Shown one piece after another: positions 57,301 to 64,000 of a stretch of DNA of 64,000 bases. Each line of letters opens with the position of its first letter. Within the stretch, counting starts at the first letter, position 1. Source of the stretch: Tetranychus cinnabarinus. Taxonomy: Eukaryota > Arthropoda > Arachnida > Trombidiformes > Tetranychidae. Location of the stretch: the NCBI GenBank assembly GCA_022266195.1, contig WHVY01000002.1:10617001-10681000 (forward strand). Direction: 5' to 3'. Made by a program: the position numbers and the translations under genes. The notes beneath the pieces were generated by a model, which saw only the letters and a program-made list of their open reading frames with translations, was not told where the DNA came from and searched no databases.

Positions 57301-57884
57301 CCAAATAATTTGATGAAACTTTGAATCTGTAAATTGCAATTTGTTCATTGTTAAATATTTCTCATTGGTTTCCATTTCATCCTATTTCAATTTTAAATCA
57401 TTAAATTGAAGATAAATTTAATTTTATACCCAAAGATATACGTGAATCATGAGATTAATCATTCAATAAAATTAAAGATGTATATTTTGAGGTTTTAAAT
57501 AACGTTTTTTTATTGATGTTTAAGAAGATGCAATACCAAAAATAAAAAAATTAACCAAAATTAATTTTCATTGGGCTGGGCAAGGTAAACCAGCATGAAT
57601 GTTACATTTTATTAATTAGATTCCTTAGTTGATATTTTGGTCGTATTTAATTCATCTCAATTTATCCTTTAGAAGCTCGAATGTTTCCGATTGAAATAGG
57701 ATTGTTTTAAGCTAAAATTATGAAAATATCTACAAACGAATGAGTAAATTTTGCTGCTCAAATACAACAAATCAAGCAAAAGACTTTGTTATACAGCAAC
57801 TTATGATCGAGATTTTGTTCAAAGAGACACTTAAAGAGCAGTTTTGTAGTTAACCAATTCAGATATTTGGTTTATTAAATATTT
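57301..57884. other. Convergent intergenic region between ACOX3 and myosin VI
   Basis: Holds the ACOX3 AATAAA at 57465-57470 and the myosin VI 3' UTR. Nothing else was recognised. Confidence 0.5.
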
Positions 57885-60800
57885 TTACTTCTTTTTAGCA
57901 GCATTTGGATGATATTTAACAGATTCACCTCCATTCTTTGACCATTCCTTTTCAAACTCTTCAGCAAGAATTTCAGCTCCCCGTTTACTCGTTAATCTAG
58001 TCTCATCCAGACTTAGTTCGCACATTTGCATATCATCTTTGCCTGTGAGAGAGAAAATTTCCAGTTAATTTACATTATAAACTTTCGGAGTCATCAAAGA
58101 TTAAACCTACCTGCAACTAATAGGATAGGCTTTTTTTCTGGATGAATTTCCATTTGTCGAGCAATCCATTGTCCATCAAAATGGGCCCACCACCAACCTC
58201 TTTGTCCAGTTGCTGATGAAGGTCGAACAAAAGGTATCCTAAAGTATCTCTGTTCGTTGCAAGATGCTCGATTCAAAAGTCCGTCAGTTAAACCGTCAAT
58301 TGGTCCTGGGTTGTGCATTATTGAATCTGGAGCTCGTTCTTCTTCGCTTGTCTCTCTATTGCGTGAATTTTTCAGCTTCCATGCGTGATAAACTTTCAAA
58401 CGTCGATGAAACTCTTCTTTGCATGCTTCAAGAAGCTCAATATCACAAGATGTGTTGATGATATCTCTTAAGTCCGAGTACTTCCATTTTGATAAGTCAT
58501 ATTTTTTATCCGTTGCAGATTTTTTGATTCCATGTGGAGGAGAAGCTGGAAGAGGACTTGAGCGAGTTAAATCATCAGAGACTCCATTTGATGATTCCTG
58601 AGCCAACCTCAAAGCTAATGCATGATCAAGTCGTTCTTGTTCCACCCTTTTTCGTTGTTCCTCTAGTTCAAGATCAAGTTCGTGCTGAAGTTTCTTTGCT
58701 AACTCATAATCTTCAACTTCTTTCGATTTAACTGATGCTTCCATTTTGAATCGTTCGTCTAATTCAGCTCGTTTTCGTTTAAGCTCCTCTTCCTCTGCCT
58801 TTCGACGATCTTCTTCTTCTTTCTTGCGTCTTTCGGCATCCATTTCTTCTTGTACTTTTCTCAATTTTTCTTCTTCTACTATTTTGCTTTTTAATGATTC
58901 TATTTGCTCCTTCAGCGCTCCACTTATCCTATTAACTCGAGATTCAAGATCTTTTGTATCAAGGTTCGCTGATGTGCGACAAATCTGGATTGTATCATTG
59001 ATTTCTTTCTCTATTTCAATCATTCGTTTATTAAATTTATCCTTCTCGTCAGATGATTTTAATTTTTGGGTCAATTGAGACATATCCTTCAATAAATCCC
59101 CACTTTTCTTTACTCTCATGATAGCGATATACCTGAATATAAAAGTAAAGTAAAATTTACCAATTTAATAAACGTCAATCAAGAAAGTCAATTGTTGCAA
59201 ATTACTTACCTAGGTCTATACTTTTTTCGAGCATTTATCATTCTTATATTCTTTTGTATGGTGACAATCATCTGTCTTCGGTAAAGAATTTTGTGCTTGA
59301 CTGTAAAAATAACATAGGAATATAGTGATTAGAGAAAGGCGATAACTAAAAAACCTGAAAATTGATTTCGTCTCAATGACTAGTATTATAATAATATTTT
59401 AGTGGGACTTGATTTTAATGCTTGAATTAACACCAACTTACGTTTAATGACAGAAAGCGCGCACCACTGGAGCATCTTCCACCTTGAAATTGTTAGCCAT
59501 TTTTCAACTTTACTAACCAATTCTGATAAGTGTTTAGGATCGCTTTTCATTAGTTGATCAAACTCAGCAAATTTACCAGATCTGAAGAAAACTTTAGACG
59601 AACCAAATCGATAATCATTCTCATTAAGTCCAAATGCTTTAAACAGAGTCCTACAAAACATTCTTGGTTCTAATCGTGATAATTTAGGAGGTAAATGATG
59701 TTTATACAAATTATACAGGTCAACAAACGATGTTCTTGATGGATAGCCTTGCTGCATCAATTCAAGAACTGAAGTCATTCCGGAACAGCGAAGCTGTGAT
59801 AAAATGTGTGAACCTTCAAATTTATGAGGAATCATGTGAACATTGGGCTTAACACAACGAATAAAATGTGTTCCTGTAGATCCCAATTTGGTCATTAGAT
59901 CGTTCAATTGGTTTCGGAATTTACCACCAACCGAAACGAAACTAAGCTTACCACTTGATGGTTTAGTGTGACCGTTGGTTGAAGGGTCTGGCGGGAACAA
60001 TTCACGAATCAAGTCATTTTTAGCTTCTGACATTAAACTTGCCAATGAATTGTGCAAAGCATCGGCATTTTTCTCAATGAATAATCCAGTTTGATAGCAA
60101 ACAGCTCCAGCAAAATGTCTGATGAGAAAACCTTCATCATCTCGTAGTTCACGATCATCTTTCAACTTTGATTTCCTGGGAACAGCAAGTCTAAAATGAT
60201 CTTTATTGTGAGCAAATACAGATTCTGTAAAATGAGTGGCACTTGGCTTCGGTAGTTTTGATTCTTCATCTAGAAGATCAAAAATTCCAGTAGCTCGTCC
60301 CTCCAATAGATTGATACAATCACTATTATCAATGTAAGCAATGTGCTTCAATCCAAGTCCCTCTTTTTCGTACAAAATTTGCTCTTCCCGTAAGATTCGT
60401 TCATTGAAAACTTGCTGCAACTTTTCATTACAATAGTTAATGCAAAATTGTTCAAACGAATTGTGACGGAAATATTCAAATCCAGCAATATCTAAAACAC
60501 CAACATAATAAGATGATTGGAAGGTTGGAATAGAGCGATTGATTACCTGGGTTACCAGATGATCAAATAGCTTAGAGTATAATGCTTTGGCCAGAGCATC
60601 TCGTGCTGCTGATGCTTCATGAACTTTCAGAGGAACCAGGTAAACAGTTCCTTTGTGGCCACCTTTATTTGTTTGCATGATACGCGACAAAAGGCATTGT
60701 TGCAGTTCTTCTGCCTCAATTCCAATTAGTGATGCGGCTGTTTCCAAGGAAGTCCAAGAGGAACCGGTTTTTACCTGGCATCCACCCCTGGTATCATCCG

Positions 60801-63343
60801 GACTCTCTTCAAAGGCAATATTACCTAAATGAAGTACCGAAGCCACAACCTTATATATTGCTAGTCTATCATTGACTCCAAAGTGAGATAAAGCTTTGTC
60901 TGTAGCCGTAAAATCAACAGCATCATCAACAATAGGATCATTTAAACTTCCCTTAGAAGCTTGTTCACGAGATTGACGTTCAGCTGGAAGAGAAGCTGAT
61001 GATTTTGAACCAAAATATTGGGTACAACCTCTATTGAGATAATGAAATTGATCAGGATTGTCCAATTTCAATTGGCTCCAAATTTCTTTTGGACTTCCAG
61101 CACACAGTTGATAAAATATATGATAATTTCGTTCGCCTGAGCTTTGACCACATATTCGTGACTTTTCAAGTAAATAATGTGAAATGAAACCTCCAACAAC
61201 GGAAAACTGATTTATCAATGAAGATAAAAGAGAAAGGTAGAGACAAAAAAAGAGAGATAAAACAATGACAATTAGATAATTGAAATCCAAGTTGTATAAT
61301 AATGAAACTATGAATACAATGAAAAGAGAGGAAGAAAGCGTAGACACTTATTTTCTAATGACATTGACTTTGATAAACATTTCTTTCTTTCAAATGACTG
61401 ATGTTTTTTTTGTCTGGTTCCTGTTTACCAATTTTGTTTAGGTGTTAGCACTCCATAATACTAATAATAGTTTGACAGACACACTTTTCTTCTCCCCTTT
61501 TCACCTGGGCTGACAAATTTACCTGACCACTGAAGTGTATTTCTATGAATTTGCCAAAACGACTGCTATTATTATTGCGAACAGTTTTAGCGTTACCAAA
61601 TGCTTCTAGAACCGGATTTGCTGTTTGTGACCGTTAGAGATAAATTGGGTGAAAAAATTATAAATTTAATCAATCGTTAAATTTGAATTAGAGTTGTTTT
61701 TTGAATAAAAGGAAAAGGACTAGAAAATAATCGAAATTGTTCAAAGCCAACTGACAGGAAATTAATCAATCAATGACGACTCACCATCGAGAATCAACCT
61801 TTCAATTTGACCAGAATTGGTTCCCCAAGATTCACATAAATATCTTAAAACGTATTTAGTGGCTTCCGTTTTACCGGCTCCTGATTCACCGCTAACTATT
61901 ATTGATTGACTTTGCTTGAAAGCTTTCATATCACGAAAGGCTTTATCCGCTGTAAGAAGAAACAATGAATAAATTGAGAAAAAAATAATTAATTCGAACT
62001 CTTAAAATTTAAATCAAAGTGAGCAACAAGCCTTGCAAGACATTGTTTGAAGTAAACTGGTGAAACTTTGAACGTTCAATTTGATTTTTCTTGTATAAAA
62101 GTACTAATTTTAACTAAATTGCTGAAACAGAGCATTTTATGAATCTATTTGCTGGAATTATTTGAAACGATGCTAAAATTTTCCGTTTTAATTAAGCAAG
62201 ATTCATAAAGTAACAATCTAATCAAAACCTCAATAAAGATTGGATACCATAAAATTGAATCAAAGCACGGAATTGAAAATTGTAAGTTAAATGATAATAA
62301 AAAAACGTTTGGCTGCAAACTGAGCATTTCAAAGTTTAGATAATGTAATTTGTAACTACTGAGACTGATATAAATATTAAATAGATTTGATGAACTTCAG
62401 ATTTCAATATATCAAGTATTGTATATCTGAAACTGATCAAATACAATTGAGTCAGTCTGCGTGATGAGATGGAAGAAGAAGAAAAATTGATTTAATATAC
62501 CAATAGCGAAAACATGAGGAGGAAGAACACCGAGTGATTTTCCTTGATACCGTGAAATTGCTTCAGATGAATAAAGATTTCGAATTTCAAAGTAAGGATT
62601 GATTGAGATCAGGATATTAGCCACGTAAGTCTGAAAATTAGAAAAAAAGAAACAAAAAACGGAAAAATAGTTAATGAATGAATGCTTTTTTTGCTCAAGC
62701 CTTGACCTTACATAAATCAGATCTCGTTCATAGCGGACTCGCAAATTGTTGAGAAGGGTTGCCTCGTTGAGGAACATAAGAGCACCTAAAGAAATAAGAA
62801 AAGGTCAAAATTAATCAATTATATGAGTTGAAAAGATACAATTAAATTTAAAGAAAAATTGGTATAAATTATATTCAGATCATTCAAGTATTACTACAAT
62901 ATTTGTATAACTTACAATTATCGTCAACATGCTTCTCAATCTCAGGGTCTGCAGGGTAAAGGCTGCTGTAAGGTGCTTTAATTGTCTGTTGGTAAAATAA
63001 TGAAAATTAATTAATTTAAAATAAATTGAATGATAAGCCACGAATAATTAGGAGTTTGTATGTTCTCATTGATATCAGTTGGCAGTGATACCAATGATTG
63101 GGAATCATAATTTGGTTGAAGGGAAAGTGAACAGTTTAAAAATTGTTTGCCAAAATGATCAAGCAATTTTGAGAAATTTTAATTATTGAAATGATAATGA
63201 AGGGTGATTAAGTATTATAGATCATAATTTACCTGATTGCTGTTTGCACATTTAACTGTAGCAAGCTCGAAGCCAATGTCAATGATAGTTCCTAAAATAT
63301 ATCCATTGTCAGGATCTGGAGCCCAAACCTTTTGTGACTCCAT
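57885..63343 (-). CDS. MYO6: Myosin VI heavy chain
   Basis: Ten exons: 63343..63233, 62985..62916, 62785..62712, 62630..62501, 61949..61785, 61620..61523, 61206..59442, 59300..59210, 59132..58111 and 58042..57885. All are GT-AG with matching phases, giving 1227 residues (human about 1290). Motor domain: NEATLLNNLRVRYERD, P-loop SGESGAGKTEATKYV near residue 148, switch I FGNAKTVRNNNSSRFGKF, switch II LDIAGFEYF, and actin-loop and SH1-region IRCVKPNV and QLRCSGMTSVLELM. SRWKMLQWCALSVIKLKHKI covers the converter/reverse-gear and IQ region. A single alpha-helical charged stretch (RRKKEEEDRRKAEEEELKRK) leads to the cargo-binding domain (KYDLSKWKYSDLRD, GWWWAHFDGQWIARQMEIHP, MQMCELSLDETRL). It is the minus-end-directed actin motor of endocytosis and epithelial polarity. 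Confidence 0.95.
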
Positions 63344-64000
63344 TCCGATGAGTTAAGTAATATCACACTGAAATGGTAGAGAGATGGAGAAAAAAGATTT
63401 TTAGATTGTAAATGATTGCAGATGATTGTGACAGATTGCTGGTCAATAAAGTAATCAGAATTGGTGAAATTGGTGATCATTAGTAGATGTAAACAAAAGG
63501 AAAAGTGACACAATTGAGAAACGTGACTGTGTAAAGAATTTCTCTTTTCAGGTTCAATGAAAAGTTACAAAATAATTGAGGCAACAAGTTAACTAGTTAA
63601 CTGGAAAAGTCATGTTATGTTGATTAATTCAAGTAACCAATTTTTGTTGATCTTGGTTTGTTGTCATGTAAACTTGTTTACTTGTGTGGCTATAATTGAT
63701 ACAGCTGACAATGAATGTTTTTCCGTTAGATGTGAAACACAACGAAACCATGAGAGTATAAATAATCACTGAATGTTACGAATTGAAGTCGAACTTATTT
63801 GACAATTTTGGCTATAAAGTCAATTCAAATTTTTAAACAATAGATTCACAAATAAAGTACAGTAATAGTTGATACAATAAAACTTGTGATCTCAACACCA
63901 GTTGAAACATACAATGTTTTTGACGGCAAATTGGATCAGGTCAAGTAGTAGGAATATATAATGAAACAATCAACAGTAAAATAAATTTATTTAACACATT
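63344..64000. other. Upstream of myosin VI
   Basis: 5' flank of the myosin VI start codon, AT-rich with a GA-rich patch near 63380. No further gene was recognised before the window ends. Confidence 0.4.

Overview
The window is animal nuclear DNA, most likely from a small, compact, AT-rich arthropod genome. A mite of the spider-mite type is my best guess. The support is indirect: most introns are about 60-150 nt, and the genes are typically metazoan (IFT172, myosin VI, Rab27, SCAF4/8, NKAP, MBD2/3). There is also an NPC2/Der p 2-type ML-domain protein and a tandem GH29 fucosidase pair. Exon structures were built by hand from splice sites, reading-frame continuity and remembered family sequences; none was tested by a search.

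Layout. 1-1429: the last exon of an EF-hand gene, then an NKAP paralogue (A, minus). 1430-16902: a composite block bounded by two same-orientation copies of one inverted-repeat element. The left copy carries a nested 936-bp hairpin element. Between them lies IFT172 (minus, six exons, 15470 to 2790), whose 7.5-kb first intron is almost entirely transposon-derived. 17026-22141: a Rubicon-homology zinc-domain gene (+), ATP synthase subunit e (+), an MBD2/3-like gene without its MBD (-), and full-length NKAP (B, minus). 22500-24460: a gene graveyard holding a chimeric E-protein/HMG-box gene and a ribosomal protein relic. 24844-28406: a 3.56-kb inverted-repeat element with a perfect 9-bp target duplication. 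28771-30140: an eight-exon gene for a secreted, repeat-built, dibasic-processed precursor that I cannot place in a family. 30851-44223: TOX-like HMG protein, MRPL18, ML-domain protein, two alpha-L-fucosidases and sphingosine-1-phosphate lyase, all minus. 45815-57300: SCAF4/8-like, Rab27 and acyl-CoA oxidase 3, all plus. 57885-63343: myosin VI, complete, minus.

The most striking observation is at the edges of the 1430-16902 block. The outer flanks are the same 9-mer (TTTGTCTAA at 1421-1429 and 16903-16911). The inner flanks are a different shared 9-mer (CTTTTTACT at 2786-2794 and 16502-16510). The inner 9-mer on the left contains the IFT172 stop codon. This is what one expects if a DNA circle carrying IFT172 plus one element recombined into a second element copy, or if a whole element-gene-element unit transposed. 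Without the block, NKAP-A and the Rubicon-homology gene would face away from each other across about 290 bp.

Functionally the genes are ordinary cell biology: cilia (IFT172), vesicle traffic (Rab27, myosin VI), lysosomal or secreted hydrolysis (fucosidases, ML protein), lipid catabolism (SGPL1, ACOX3), mitochondria (MRPL18, ATP synthase e) and nuclear regulation (NKAP, MBD2/3, TOX-like, SCAF). I see no operon-like logic. No tRNA, rRNA or CRISPR array was recognised.
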